Source of the DNA: JBCBKU01 sp038521345
GTDB lineage: Bacteria; Pseudomonadota; Alphaproteobacteria; Rhodobacterales; Rhodobacteraceae
NCBI GenBank assembly: GCA_038521345.1
Contig: JBCBKU010000014.1
Span: 1 to 64,000 of the forward strand
Direction: 5' to 3'
DNA: 64,000 nt
Part shown: piece by piece, positions 51,188 to 60,077 of the stretch
Layout of the letters: each line of letters opens with the position of its first letter
Position numbering within the stretch: the stretch's first letter is position 1
Translations under genes and position numbers: made by a program
Notes under the pieces: model-generated
Databases searched by the model: none
Told to the model about the DNA's origin: nothing
Seen by the model: only the letters and a program-made list of their open reading frames with translations

Positions 51188-51466
51188 ATGACGGAACAAA
51201 GCGACGACGACGGCTTTTTGAAACGCGACAGCATGGGCGAGCGTTTTTTCTACTCGATCGTGCTTTTGGTGCTCTATGCCGTCGCGGAAACGCTGCTTTG
51301 GGCGATGGCCGTTGGCCAGTTCGTCTGGATGCTGATCAATCAGGGCAAGCCAAACGATAACGTGGCCGAGTTCGGCGCCCGCCTCGGTGTCTGGGTGAAG
51401 CGGGCGGCGATGTATCTTTCCGCGACGACGGACGAGAAACCGTTCCCCTGGCGCGAGATCGATTGA
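51188..51466 (+). CDS. DUF4389 family membrane protein
   Basis: 92 residues with one strong hydrophobic segment (FFYSIVLLVLYAVAETLLWAMAVGQFVWMLI) and the NVAEFGARLGVWVKRAAMYLSATTDEKPFPW stretch typical of DUF4389. Function unknown. GGAGAG precedes the ATG; it starts 1 base after the oxidoreductase stop, so the two are co-transcribed. Confidence 0.82.
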   Translation: MTEQSDDDGFLKRDSMGERFFYSIVLLVLYAVAETLLWAMAVGQFVWMLINQGKPNDNVAEFGARLGVWVKRAAMYLSATTDEKPFPWREID

Positions 51467-51493
51467 TCCCGCGATCCGGCTGCGGACAGGGTC

Positions 51494-52450
51494 TTAGCCC
51501 CCTGCGGCCGGCGGCAGGTCGGACACCTGATCAATGCTTTCCACGACCATCTCGGGCCGGCCTTGGAACATCTTCACCTCTCCCGTGATGTACGCGTAGT
51601 TCTTGCGCGGAAAGTCCTCGCCATCGGCAACATAGCGATTTCGGAGAAGCCGCTTGACCGCCACGATCTCGTCCCGGTCCTCCATCGGCATGAAGAGCTG
51701 GAAGGGCTGGGCGAGTGAGCCTGATTTGATGACATGGTGCAACCCGCCCACGGTCTCGCCCTCTTTAAGTTCCATGAACACCGTCACTGTCTCCCGCGCT
51801 TCGGCCTTTTCCACCAGTGTCGCGTAGTCAAGACGGGTGTTGAAAAGACCAAGATCCGGCGCTGCGGCCTTCGCCGCGCGATAGGCGTCAATCACGCGGG
51901 CGCGCAATTCCCACCAGACCATCAGGCGCGGGTAGTTTCGCGGCGCCGCCTCCGGCGTCATGACGTCGTTTGCGGCGAACTGGTTCCAAACGCCGATATC
52001 GTCCACCTGTGCAGCGCGTTCCGCAGCGGCATAGCGCGCATCGTGGTCGGCAAAGACCGCGCGGCCATATTTGACGAAGTAGGGAGAATACCCTTTCCGG
52101 ATCATCAACTCGCTGAAATCTGTGATCCCGTCGACGGGCGTCTGGAGATGAACGAAGCCAAGCGGCCGCTCGAAATTGTCGAGGTAGGTTACAAGGATCT
52201 CGCCGTCGACCAGCGGTGCCTCGGTTCCCGGAAACTCGATGGTCACGGGTGTGCCCACGGGAAGGATGGATTTGGTGAACGCCGTCGCCGCCTCGCCCCA
52301 TTTCGTTACGGGTTTATGGGGGTTGTCGTTCGATTCCTCGGTGTCGAGGCCCAGCACACGGATTTTGAAAAGTGTGCCGTTGGCCGTAATCCGAAGCGTG
52401 TCCCCATCGGTCACCTTCTCGATGACGCCGTCGAGTGTAAATCCGTCCAT
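51494..52450 (-). CDS. Thermonuclease-fold protein with C-terminal OB-like region
   Basis: 318 residues. The N-terminal half is the staphylococcal-nuclease (TNase) fold: GVIEKVTDGDTLRITANG, then KIRVLGLDTEES and a later WGEAATAF. The expected catalytic set is Arg-Glu-Arg; the first Arg in KIRVLG and E in DTEES are present, the second Arg is less clear, so activity is uncertain. The C-terminal 150 residues end in YAYITGEVKMFQGRPEMVVESIDQV, an OB-fold-like pattern that may bind nucleic acid. Start at 52450 has AGAGG upstream, inside a hairpin. Confidence 0.8.
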   Translation of the reverse strand: MDGFTLDGVIEKVTDGDTLRITANGTLFKIRVLGLDTEESNDNPHKPVTKWGEAATAFTKSILPVGTPVTIEFPGTEAPLVDGEILVTYLDNFERPLGFVHLQTPVDGITDFSELMIRKGYSPYFVKYGRAVFADHDARYAAAERAAQVDDIGVWNQFAANDVMTPEAAPRNYPRLMVWWELRARVIDAYRAAKAAAPDLGLFNTRLDYATLVEKAEARETVTVFMELKEGETVGGLHHVIKSGSLAQPFQLFMPMEDRDEIVAVKRLLRNRYVADGEDFPRKNYAYITGEVKMFQGRPEMVVESIDQVSDLPPAAGG

Positions 52451-52454
52451 AAAA

Positions 52455-52481
52455 AACCTCTGTCTTAAATGATCAGAGGTT
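52455..52481 (-). promoter_or_regulatory. Hairpin that covers the ribosome binding site of the TNase-fold gene
   Basis: On the minus strand AACCTCTG and CAGAGGTT (8-base arms, 11-base loop ATCATTTAAGA) form a stem just before TTTTTTATG. The second arm contains AGAGG, the only plausible ribosome binding site, and the start codon is 4 bases after the hairpin. Such a structure could block or regulate translation, or act as an attenuator with the following T-run. Confidence 0.6.
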
Positions 52482-52587
52482 AACGCGGTCGCACGACAGC
52501 ACCGTGACGGTGGATCGGGATTGGGAACGAAGGACCGCGCCGAGGCTGGGAACCGAACCAAGCCCGCGGCGGGGGAACGTGGAGCCG

Positions 52588-54411
52588 CTACCCCTCCATC
52601 GCCTCTAACTCATCGATGAAGCCCGATATCATCGAAAGGCCCTTGTCCCAGAACGTGGGGTCCGAGGCGTCGAGGCCGAAGGGGGCCAGCAGCTCTTTGT
52701 GGTGTTTGGAGCCGCCCGCCTTCAACATCTCAAAATACTTCTCTTGGAAGCCCGGATCGCCCTCTTCGTAGACCGCGTAGAGCGCGTTCACGAGCCCGTC
52801 GCCGAAGGCATAGGCGTAGACGTAGAAGGGCGAATGGACGAAATGCGGGATATAGGCCCAGAAGGTTTCGTAGCCCTCCATAAATGTAAAGGCTGGCCCG
52901 AGGCTTTCGCCCTGCACCGACATCCAGAGGGCACCGATATCGTCGGGCGTCAGCTCGCCCGCGCGGCGCGCGTCGTGCAGCTTCACCTCGAAGTCGTAAA
53001 ACGCGATCTGCCGGACGACGGTGTTGATCATGTCCTCGACCTTGCCCGCGAGAAGAACCTTGCGCTGGATGTCGTCCGTCGCTCCGCCAAGAAGCTTCTT
53101 GAACGTCAGCATCTCGCCGAACACGCTGGCCGTCTCGGCGAGCGTGAGGGGCGTCGATGCCAGAAGCTCTCCCTGACCGGCCGCGAGCACTTGGTGCACC
53201 CCATGACCCAGTTCGTGGGCCAGGGTCATCACGTCCCGCGGTTTGCCAAGATAATTCAGCATCACATAGGGATGCACGTCGACAACCGTCGGATGCGCGA
53301 AAGCCCCCGGCGCCTTGCCCGGTTTCACGCCCGCATCGATCCAGCCCTTTTCGAAGAAAGGCGCGGCGAGGTCCGCCATCCGGGGCGAAAAGTCACCATA
53401 GGCGCCCATCACCGTTTCTCGCGCAGCGTCCCAATCCACGAGGGTCGTGTCTTCCATCGGCAAGGGCGCATTCCGGTCCCAGACCTCGAGCGTATCCAGC
53501 CCGAGCCAGCCGCGTTTCAGCTCGTAATATCGATGCGAGAGCTTCGGATAGGCGGCGACGACGGCGTTGCGCAGCGCTTCGACCACCTCGCTCTCGACCT
53601 GGTTCGAAAGATGCCGCCCGGTTTGCGGCGTCGGCATGCCGCGCCAGCGGTCCTCGATTTCCTTCTCCTTGGCGAGCGTGTTGTGGACCCGTGCAAAAAG
53701 CTTCACCTCGGCGCCAAAGACCCGCGCCAGTCCCCGCGCCGCCGCTTCGCGCTTTGGTCTCTCGTGGTCGGTCAGGAAGTTGAGCGCGGCTTCAAGGCTG
53801 TGGCGCTCGCCCATGACTTCAAAGCTCAGCCCGGCCATGGTCTCGTCGAAGAGCTTGTTCCACGCCGCGGCGCCCACTGCGGATTGGTCATGCAGGAACT
53901 TCTCCAACTCGTCCGACAGCTGATAGGGCTTCATCGCGCGTAGCCGATCGAAGATCGGCCGGAACCGCGCCAGATCGGCGTTTTCTCCGAGCCGTGCCTC
54001 AAGGGCCTCGTCGTCGATCCGATTCATTTCCAGCGAAAAGAAGACGAGCGGTGTCGTGAAATCAGTGATCTTCTCCTGAATGTCCGACAGGAACTTCGCC
54101 CGCGCGGCATCCGTTGTATTCTGGTAGTACCGCAGGCCCGCAAAGGACCCGAGCCGACCGGCCACAACATCGATCCTTTCGTAGCGCAGCACGCAGTCCA
54201 ACAACGCGCCCGCATCGAGTTCCGCCAGCTTGCCCTCGTAATCCGTCGCAAAGGCCGCGCATTGGGTCTCGAGCCAGTCCAGATCCCGAGCAACCTCGGG
54301 CGCATCGGGTGCGGCGTAAAGATCACTCAGGTCCCAGTCTGGGAGGTCGCCGAAGGCATCCCCCGAACTGGCATCGGCATCGAAGACGGGGCGGGGCAGG
54401 AACAGGGTCAT
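52588..54411 (-). CDS. pepF: Oligoendopeptidase F (M3 family)
   Basis: 607 residues. M3 metalloendopeptidase with the zinc site MTLAHELGHGVHQVLA (HExxH) and the downstream Glu in TPLTLAETASVFGEML. N-terminal helical region and C-terminal GGSKHHKELLAPFGLDASDP complete the fold. Degrades short peptides in the cytoplasm. Start at 54411 has AAGGAG 5 bases upstream; 70 in-frame codons before it are not part of the gene. Confidence 0.92.
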   Translation of the reverse strand: MTLFLPRPVFDADASSGDAFGDLPDWDLSDLYAAPDAPEVARDLDWLETQCAAFATDYEGKLAELDAGALLDCVLRYERIDVVAGRLGSFAGLRYYQNTTDAARAKFLSDIQEKITDFTTPLVFFSLEMNRIDDEALEARLGENADLARFRPIFDRLRAMKPYQLSDELEKFLHDQSAVGAAAWNKLFDETMAGLSFEVMGERHSLEAALNFLTDHERPKREAAARGLARVFGAEVKLFARVHNTLAKEKEIEDRWRGMPTPQTGRHLSNQVESEVVEALRNAVVAAYPKLSHRYYELKRGWLGLDTLEVWDRNAPLPMEDTTLVDWDAARETVMGAYGDFSPRMADLAAPFFEKGWIDAGVKPGKAPGAFAHPTVVDVHPYVMLNYLGKPRDVMTLAHELGHGVHQVLAAGQGELLASTPLTLAETASVFGEMLTFKKLLGGATDDIQRKVLLAGKVEDMINTVVRQIAFYDFEVKLHDARRAGELTPDDIGALWMSVQGESLGPAFTFMEGYETFWAYIPHFVHSPFYVYAYAFGDGLVNALYAVYEEGDPGFQEKYFEMLKAGGSKHHKELLAPFGLDASDPTFWDKGLSMISGFIDELEAMEG

Positions 54412-54586
54412 GAATACTCCTTCGCGGTTCGTGAGAGCTAGGGGCGCCCTCCGCCCCGGGTCAAGCCCCCGCACTTCACCTTGGGTATAATACGCCCGCC
54501 GGAAGCGTCCCGAGGCGGCGGGCGCAGCCCGGAGCCGAGACAGGGAACGTGCGCCGAAGGCGCGCTTTCGGATCAGGAATGTCCGG

Positions 54587-56191
54587 CTAGCCGTAGGCGG
54601 CGAGAATTGCGCGCAGGTCATCCATCGTGTTGGCCTCGTCGACAGGCTTGTCCTTCCGCCAGCGGCTCATCCGGGGGAACCGAAGCGCCACGCCGGATTT
54701 GTGGCGGGGGCTTTCGTGGATGCCCTCGAAGGCGATCTCGAACACGTGCTCCGGCCGCACCGCCCGGACCGGACCATAGCGTTCCAGCGTGTTTTTCCGG
54801 ACCCAGGCCGTGATCTCGCGGAACTCGGCATCGGTCAGACCCGAATAGGCCTTGGTGAAGGGGACAAGGGCGTTCCCGTCCCGGACGGCGAAGGTGAAGT
54901 CCGTGAACATGTTGGCGCGCCGCCCGTGCCCCTGCTGGGCATAGATCATCACGGCATCGATCACGAGCGGGTCGACTTTCCATTTCCACCAATCGCCCTT
55001 CTTCCGTCCGTCACGGTAGGGGGCATCGCGGCGCTTCAGCATCAGGCCCTCGGCGTCCATGCCGCGCGCGGCTGCACGGAGTGCGGTCAGGTGGTCCCAA
55101 TCGCCGAATTCAAGAAGAGGCGAGCGACGCAGTGGCACGTCATCCGGCAGGTCTGACAGGAGACTGTCCAACCGTGCCCGCCGCTCGGCGAAGGGCGCGG
55201 CGCGGATATCCATGCTGTCCGCTTCCAGGCAATCGTAGGCGTATAGGATCACCGGCGCCTCTTTCAGCAGCTTCTTCGGCACGGTCTTCCGGCCGATGCG
55301 CTTCTGGAGTGCGTTGAACGACATTGGCCCATTCCCGGCCCAGGCCAGTACCTCTCCGTCCAGAACTGTACCCGAAGGCAAGAAATCCCGGACGCGGGCA
55401 AACTCGGGGAACCGGTCCGTCACCAGTTCCTCGCCCCGAGACCAGAGGAAATGCTCGGCACCGCGGACGACAAGCTGGCCGCGGATGCCGTCCCACTTGT
55501 ATTCGGCCGCCCAGTCTGCGGGCGCCCCAAGGTTCTCGGGCGGCTCATCCAACTGGTAGGCAAGATAAAACGGATAGGGCCGCGAGAGATCCGCCGAGGG
55601 ATCCGGGGCGGTGACAAGCGCGTCATAGCTCGTCGTCTCGGGTGTCCAAGCCCCCATGAGGCGATGTGCCAGGTCGGCTTCTTTGATCCCTGTCGCCTGA
55701 GACAGGGCCCGTGTCATGAGTTTCTGACTCACCCCCATCCGAAAGCCACCGGTGATCAACTTGTTAAAAAGAAACCGTTCGACCGGTTCGAGCCGGTCCC
55801 ATGCATCGAGAATGCGAACCTTGCGCTCGGCATCCTCGAGGGGCTGAAGACCAAGGATATCGATGAACCAGTCCGCAAGGCTCTTTTCCGATGTCGAACT
55901 GGGCGGCGGAAGAATAAGTGCGATCGTTTCCGCCAGATCGCCGACGATGGGGTACGCCTCTTCAAAAAGCCAAAGCGGCAAGGAGGCCCGTTCGGCCGCC
56001 CACTCGCGCAACCGGGTCGTGGTGACACTGCGTTTCGGCCTGCGCCCGGACAACAGAGCGATGGTCCAAAGGCGGTCAGCCTCGGGGGCATCCCTGAAAT
56101 AGGCGGCAAGCGCCGCGACCTTGGCATTCGTCTTGGTCGTCTGGTCAAGGGCCGTGAAGAGCGCTGCAAAGTGTTTCAATGGGTCGGACAT
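54587..56191 (-). CDS. ATP-dependent DNA ligase (cisplatin-response type)
   Basis: 534 residues. The nucleotidyltransferase core has motif I EYKWDGIRGQ with K232 the adenylated lysine; motif III LDGEVLAW, motif IV DAEGLMLKR and motif V DWWKWKVDPL are all present. It carries a long N-terminal helical region like other bacterial ligases of the ligase/exonuclease/helicase cluster. Seals nicks during DNA damage repair. Its usual partner exonuclease is encoded at 57549-58559 but not adjacent, and the usual DEXH helicase is not in this window. Confidence 0.9.
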   Translation of the reverse strand: MSDPLKHFAALFTALDQTTKTNAKVAALAAYFRDAPEADRLWTIALLSGRRPKRSVTTTRLREWAAERASLPLWLFEEAYPIVGDLAETIALILPPPSSTSEKSLADWFIDILGLQPLEDAERKVRILDAWDRLEPVERFLFNKLITGGFRMGVSQKLMTRALSQATGIKEADLAHRLMGAWTPETTSYDALVTAPDPSADLSRPYPFYLAYQLDEPPENLGAPADWAAEYKWDGIRGQLVVRGAEHFLWSRGEELVTDRFPEFARVRDFLPSGTVLDGEVLAWAGNGPMSFNALQKRIGRKTVPKKLLKEAPVILYAYDCLEADSMDIRAAPFAERRARLDSLLSDLPDDVPLRRSPLLEFGDWDHLTALRAAARGMDAEGLMLKRRDAPYRDGRKKGDWWKWKVDPLVIDAVMIYAQQGHGRRANMFTDFTFAVRDGNALVPFTKAYSGLTDAEFREITAWVRKNTLERYGPVRAVRPEHVFEIAFEGIHESPRHKSGVALRFPRMSRWRKDKPVDEANTMDDLRAILAAYG

Positions 56192-56244
56192 GCCATGGAC
56201 TGCAAAGGACGCCCTGTCGGGCGATATGCCCTAGGATGTGGGAT

Positions 56245-56286
56245 TCCGGCGCGCCCTGGCAAATCGCTGGGGAAGGGCGCGCCGGA
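56245..56286 (-). terminator. Strong hairpin between DUF1127 and ligase genes
   Basis: Perfect 13-base arms TCCGGCGCGCCCT/AGGGCGCGCCGGA with a 16-base loop, starting 6 bases after the DUF1127 stop on the minus strand. No T-run follows in that direction. It would separate the DUF1127 transcript from the ligase gene, whose start lies 53 bases further. Confidence 0.6.
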
Positions 56287-56292
56287 CTTTCT

Positions 56293-56532
56293 TTAAAGCC
56301 GGGCCAATCGCCGAAGCGCAAGCAATCGCTCCTCTTCGTCGTGAAGATGTCCGTTGAGCCGCTGACGGACCTCGTCCCGCGACACACCGATGTCGCGAAG
56401 CAGGTGATCGTCAAGCTCCAGCAAGTCTTGCAGAGCAGAGGCTTGCTGCGCTTGGTCGATGCGGCCCAGAAGCCAACCATGCAACCGGTCAAGAAGTCGG
56501 CTGCGGGTGATCGGTGTCGTGTATGTCGTCAT
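56293..56532 (-). CDS. DUF1127 family small protein
   Basis: 79 residues. The C-terminal part LLELDDHLLRDIGVSRDEV is the DUF1127 (YjiS-like) motif, small Arg/Leu-rich proteins whose alphaproteobacterial members include regulators of RNA turnover and phosphate or carbon metabolism. The start at 56532 has GGAG 9 bases upstream; an ATG at 56547 has none. Divergent from the LysR gene, sharing a 129-base promoter region. Confidence 0.85.
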   Translation of the reverse strand: MTTYTTPITRSRLLDRLHGWLLGRIDQAQQASALQDLLELDDHLLRDIGVSRDEVRQRLNGHLHDEEERLLALRRLARL

Positions 56533-56661
56533 GATCTTTGTCTCCATGTGAATGTGTGTCTGGAGACCTCGCGAAGTCTTGACGTGAATATGGACCTGCG
56601 CCTAAGTTCAATCAAACGCAAAAAACTGATCCCATCTTTCATTTTTTCTGAAAGCAAGACT

Positions 56662-57546
56662 ATGACGATCCAAGCGCCTGTCCGCGTCCCGTTTCTGGAC
56701 CTTGATCTTCTTCAGACCCTCGTCGCCATCTCCGAGACCGGGAGCTTTTCTGCCGCGGCAAAGGCGGTGAACCGGACGCCCTCGGCCATATCCATGCAAG
56801 TCAAGAAGCTCGAAGAGATCGTGGATCGCCCGCTGTTCGTGCGTGACAGCCGGTCGGTCACGCTGACCCCAGACGGCGGGTTTCTTCTGGAACATGCCCG
56901 CCGGATGCTCGCGCTGAACCGCGAAGCGGTGGCGCGCTTTGTGGCTCCGGATATGAGTGGTCTCGTGCGCCTTGGCGCCCCCGACGATATCGGCGCGCGT
57001 CATCTTCCCGAGATGCTTGGTCGGTTCGGGGAAACGCATCCGGGAGTGGCGGTCAATGTTGTCATCGAAGGCTCGGACCAGATGATCGAGATGACCGCAG
57101 ACGGACGGCTCGATCTTGCTTTGGTCACCTGCGAAGGGACGGAAGCGCCGGGCGAAGTGGTGTATCGCGAGGATCTGGTCTGGGGCATGTGCGCCCACGG
57201 TGTCGCGATCGAACGTGATCCGTTGCCGCTTTCTGTCTGGGACGAGGGCTGTTCGTGGCGCCGAGCCGCCGTCGGCGCCCTGGATGGCATGGGCCGAAGC
57301 TGGCGGCTCGCGTTTCAGAGTGCGCACATCACCGGCCAGCGGGCGGCGATCCTCGCCGACATGGCGATCGCACCGATCCCGCGGTCGTCGGTGGACGGCG
57401 CGATTGTTGAGGTGCCGCGGCACTATGGCTTGCCGCCTCTGCCGCAGACGGCCCTGTCGCTTGTCATAACACCGAAGCCTAATCCGCCGGTTCTTGCCGC
57501 GGCGGATCATCTTCGGGCGGCGTTCGCCGATGTCGACGTCTGGTAG
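56662..57546 (+). CDS. LysR-family transcriptional regulator
   Basis: 294 residues. N-terminal winged helix LDLLQTLVAISETGSFSAAAKAVNRTPSAISMQVKKLEEIVDRPLFVRDSRSVTLTPDG is fully typical. The C-terminal periplasmic-binding-like effector domain begins at LVRLGAPDDIGARHLPEMLGRF. It is divergent from DUF1127, the usual layout for a LysR regulator and its target. A hairpin CTTTCA-TTTTTTC-TGAAAG (56636-56654) lies just before the ATG and includes the likely ribosome binding site. Confidence 0.9.
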   Translation: MTIQAPVRVPFLDLDLLQTLVAISETGSFSAAAKAVNRTPSAISMQVKKLEEIVDRPLFVRDSRSVTLTPDGGFLLEHARRMLALNREAVARFVAPDMSGLVRLGAPDDIGARHLPEMLGRFGETHPGVAVNVVIEGSDQMIEMTADGRLDLALVTCEGTEAPGEVVYREDLVWGMCAHGVAIERDPLPLSVWDEGCSWRRAAVGALDGMGRSWRLAFQSAHITGQRAAILADMAIAPIPRSSVDGAIVEVPRHYGLPPLPQTALSLVITPKPNPPVLAAADHLRAAFADVDVW

Positions 57547-57548
57547 CA

Positions 57549-58559
57549 CTACTCGGTTTCGGAAGCCTCGAGTGTCTCGCCCTCAAACTCTGTCTCGACG
57601 ATCCCGGTGTCATAGCCCTGTTCGGTAAGCCATCGTGCGAAAATGTCGGTATATCCGTGGGTAACTAGTACCCGCTCGGCCCCCGTTTCGCGAATTGCGG
57701 TGTTCAATCCCTGCCAATCGGCGTGGTCGGACAGTATGAAGCCACGGTCGGCTGCCCGGCGGCGCCGGACACCGCGCAGACGCATCCAACCCGAGGCAAA
57801 TGCCGTCGATGTTGGCCCAAAACGCCGCATCCACGGGGTTCCCAATGCCGACGGGGTGGCTACAACCAACGCCCCGGGGTGATCCTTGGGATTGAGGTTG
57901 GGTGTGACACGGACCGTCTCGGGCAACGCAATTCCTTGGCCCCGCAGGACTGCATTGGTGTTCTCGACCGCGCCATGGGTCAGGATCGGACCAATGGCCG
58001 GGTCCACATTGGCGAGAAGCCGCTGTGCCTTGCCGAGGGCGTACGCGCCAAGGACCGAAAAACGCCCGGCCACGCGGTTGGCGCCCCACCATTCGTTCAC
58101 CTCCTCGACGACCTCGGACTGAGGGGCCCATGTGAAAACGGGGAGACCGAATGTGCATTCGGTGATGAAGGTATGAGCCCGGACTGGCTCGAACGGTTCG
58201 CTCAGTCCGTCAGGTTCAACCTTGTAATCACCCGAGACGACCCAGACCTCCCCCGCAACCTCGATCCGGATCTGTGCGGATCCGGGAACATGGCCAGCCG
58301 GGTGGAACGACACTGTGGCGCCTCCGATCCGGCGCGTTTCACCGTATCCGATCCCCTCGAGCGTGATCTCCCCGAGCCTGTGACGCATCACGGGGCCCGC
58401 GGCCCGCGTAGCGAGGTAACGGGCATGCCCAGGGCGCGCGTGATCCGCATGACCGTGCGTGATCAGGGCGCGGTCCACAGGCCGCCACGGGTCGACGTAA
58501 AAATCGCCCGCCGCGCAATAGAGGCCGCTATTGGTCGTGATCAGAACTGGCTCGCCCAT
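57549..58559 (-). CDS. Ligase-associated MBL-fold DNA exonuclease
   Basis: 336 residues. Metallo-beta-lactamase fold with HGHADHARPGH (metal motif HxHxDH), PGSAQIRIEVAGEVWVVSGDYK and the C-terminal FILSDHADWQGLN plus VLVTHGYTDIF. It matches the exonuclease of the ligase/exonuclease/helicase repair cluster, related to CPSF/Pso2-type nucleases. Usually it lies next to the ligase; here a LysR-DUF1127 pair of 1.36 kb separates them. Stop is 2 bases from the LysR stop. Confidence 0.88.
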   Translation of the reverse strand: MGEPVLITTNSGLYCAAGDFYVDPWRPVDRALITHGHADHARPGHARYLATRAAGPVMRHRLGEITLEGIGYGETRRIGGATVSFHPAGHVPGSAQIRIEVAGEVWVVSGDYKVEPDGLSEPFEPVRAHTFITECTFGLPVFTWAPQSEVVEEVNEWWGANRVAGRFSVLGAYALGKAQRLLANVDPAIGPILTHGAVENTNAVLRGQGIALPETVRVTPNLNPKDHPGALVVATPSALGTPWMRRFGPTSTAFASGWMRLRGVRRRRAADRGFILSDHADWQGLNTAIRETGAERVLVTHGYTDIFARWLTEQGYDTGIVETEFEGETLEASETE

Positions 58560-58646
58560 GATCAGGACTTAGGCGGTTTGCCAAGAAGAACGAGATGCGC
58601 GCCCGTCCGGGTTTCGTCATGCACTGGAATCTGATTACCTGCTGCC

Positions 58647-60077
58647 ATGGGAAGTTCCGACGCCACAAAGACTTACTTCAACGAGATGTTCCAGAACGGT
58701 CGGGTGCGCGAGCCCTATGCCGGTCTCGACACTTGGGCTGATGACATGCCGCAGGAATTGCGGTCGATGAAGCAAGGCGAAGCGGAACGCCTGTTCCGAC
58801 GGATCGGCATCACGTTTGCCGTCTATGGCGAAGGTGGGGATCCGGACCGGCTTATTCCCTTCGACATGTTCCCACGCGTGTTCTCGGCGGATGAATGGCG
58901 CAAACTGGAACGCGGGATCATGCAGCGCGCGCGAGCGTTGAACGCATTTCTCGTCGATGTCTACAAGCGCGGCGAAATCATCCGGGCCGGACGAGTGCCC
59001 GGGCACCTCGTCTACCAGAACGAGGCCTATGAGCGGGCCGTGGTGGGCTTTACCCCGCCGCGCGGCGTCTACAGCCACATCGTGGGGATCGACCTTGTTC
59101 GCACCGGTCCCGACGAGTTCTTCGTGCTTGAGGACAATTGCCGGACCCCCTCGGGTGTCTCCTACATGCTCGAAAACCGCGAAATCATGATGCGCGTCTT
59201 TCCGCATCTTTTTCAGGAAAAGCGGATTGCACCGGTCGAGACCTATCCGCAGCTCCTGAAGCGCACGCTGGCAAGCGTTGCTCCGAAGCGATGCGAAGGG
59301 GCGCCGACCGTCGTGATTCTGACGCCGGGCCATTTCAACTCGGCCTATTATGAGCACTCGTTTCTTGCGGACATGATGGGCGTGGAACTGGTCGAGGCGG
59401 CAGACCTCTTTGTGGAAGGTGATTTCGTCTGGATGCGCACGACCGAAGGACCGCGTCGTGTCGACGTCATCTATCGCCGCATCGATGACGCCTATATCGA
59501 TCCTTTGTGTTTTCGGGCCGACAGCATGCTTGGCGTCCCCGGTTTGATGAATGTCTACCGGTCGGGCGGCGTGTCGCTTGCATCCGCCCCGGGGGCGGGC
59601 GTTGCGGATGACAAGGCCATCTACACTTATGTTCCTGAAATGATAAGGTTTTATCTGGGCGAGGAACCCATTCTGAAGAACGTTCCCACTTGGCAATGTG
59701 CCAAACCGGACGAATTGAAATATGTCCTCGACAACTTGCCCAAGCTTGTCGTCAAGGAGGTGCACGGATCAGGGGGATACGGCATGCTGGTCGGGCCGCG
59801 ATCCACGCGCGACCAGATTGCCGCCTTTGCCGACAAGATACGCGAAACACCCGAGGCTTATATCGCCCAGCCCACGCTGGCCTTGTCGACATGTCCGACC
59901 TTCGTGGAAGAGGGCATCGCCCCGCGGCACGTGGATCTGCGCCCCTATTGCCTGGTCGGCGAGCGGATCGAATTGGTACCCGGTGGCTTGACACGGGTGG
60001 CGCTGACCGAAGGGTCGCTTGTGGTGAACTCGTCCCAGGGCGGTGGCGTCAAGGATACGTGGGTTATGGCCGACTGA
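58647..60077 (+). CDS. Circularly permuted ATP-grasp type 2 protein
   Basis: 476 residues. Family features (DUF404/DUF407) include IPFDMFPRVFSADEWRKLERGIMQRARALNAFLVDVY, FVLEDNCRTPSGVSYMLENR, and the ATP-binding VVKEVHGSGGYGMLVGP with PTFVEEGIAPRHVDLRPY near the end. ATP-grasp enzymes ligate a carboxylate to an amine, so peptide-like bond formation is expected. First gene of the unit that continues with alpha-E and transglutaminase genes with coupled starts. Start ATG at 58647 follows CTGCC. Confidence 0.92.
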   Translation: MGSSDATKTYFNEMFQNGRVREPYAGLDTWADDMPQELRSMKQGEAERLFRRIGITFAVYGEGGDPDRLIPFDMFPRVFSADEWRKLERGIMQRARALNAFLVDVYKRGEIIRAGRVPGHLVYQNEAYERAVVGFTPPRGVYSHIVGIDLVRTGPDEFFVLEDNCRTPSGVSYMLENREIMMRVFPHLFQEKRIAPVETYPQLLKRTLASVAPKRCEGAPTVVILTPGHFNSAYYEHSFLADMMGVELVEAADLFVEGDFVWMRTTEGPRRVDVIYRRIDDAYIDPLCFRADSMLGVPGLMNVYRSGGVSLASAPGAGVADDKAIYTYVPEMIRFYLGEEPILKNVPTWQCAKPDELKYVLDNLPKLVVKEVHGSGGYGMLVGPRSTRDQIAAFADKIRETPEAYIAQPTLALSTCPTFVEEGIAPRHVDLRPYCLVGERIELVPGGLTRVALTEGSLVVNSSQGGGVKDTWVMAD

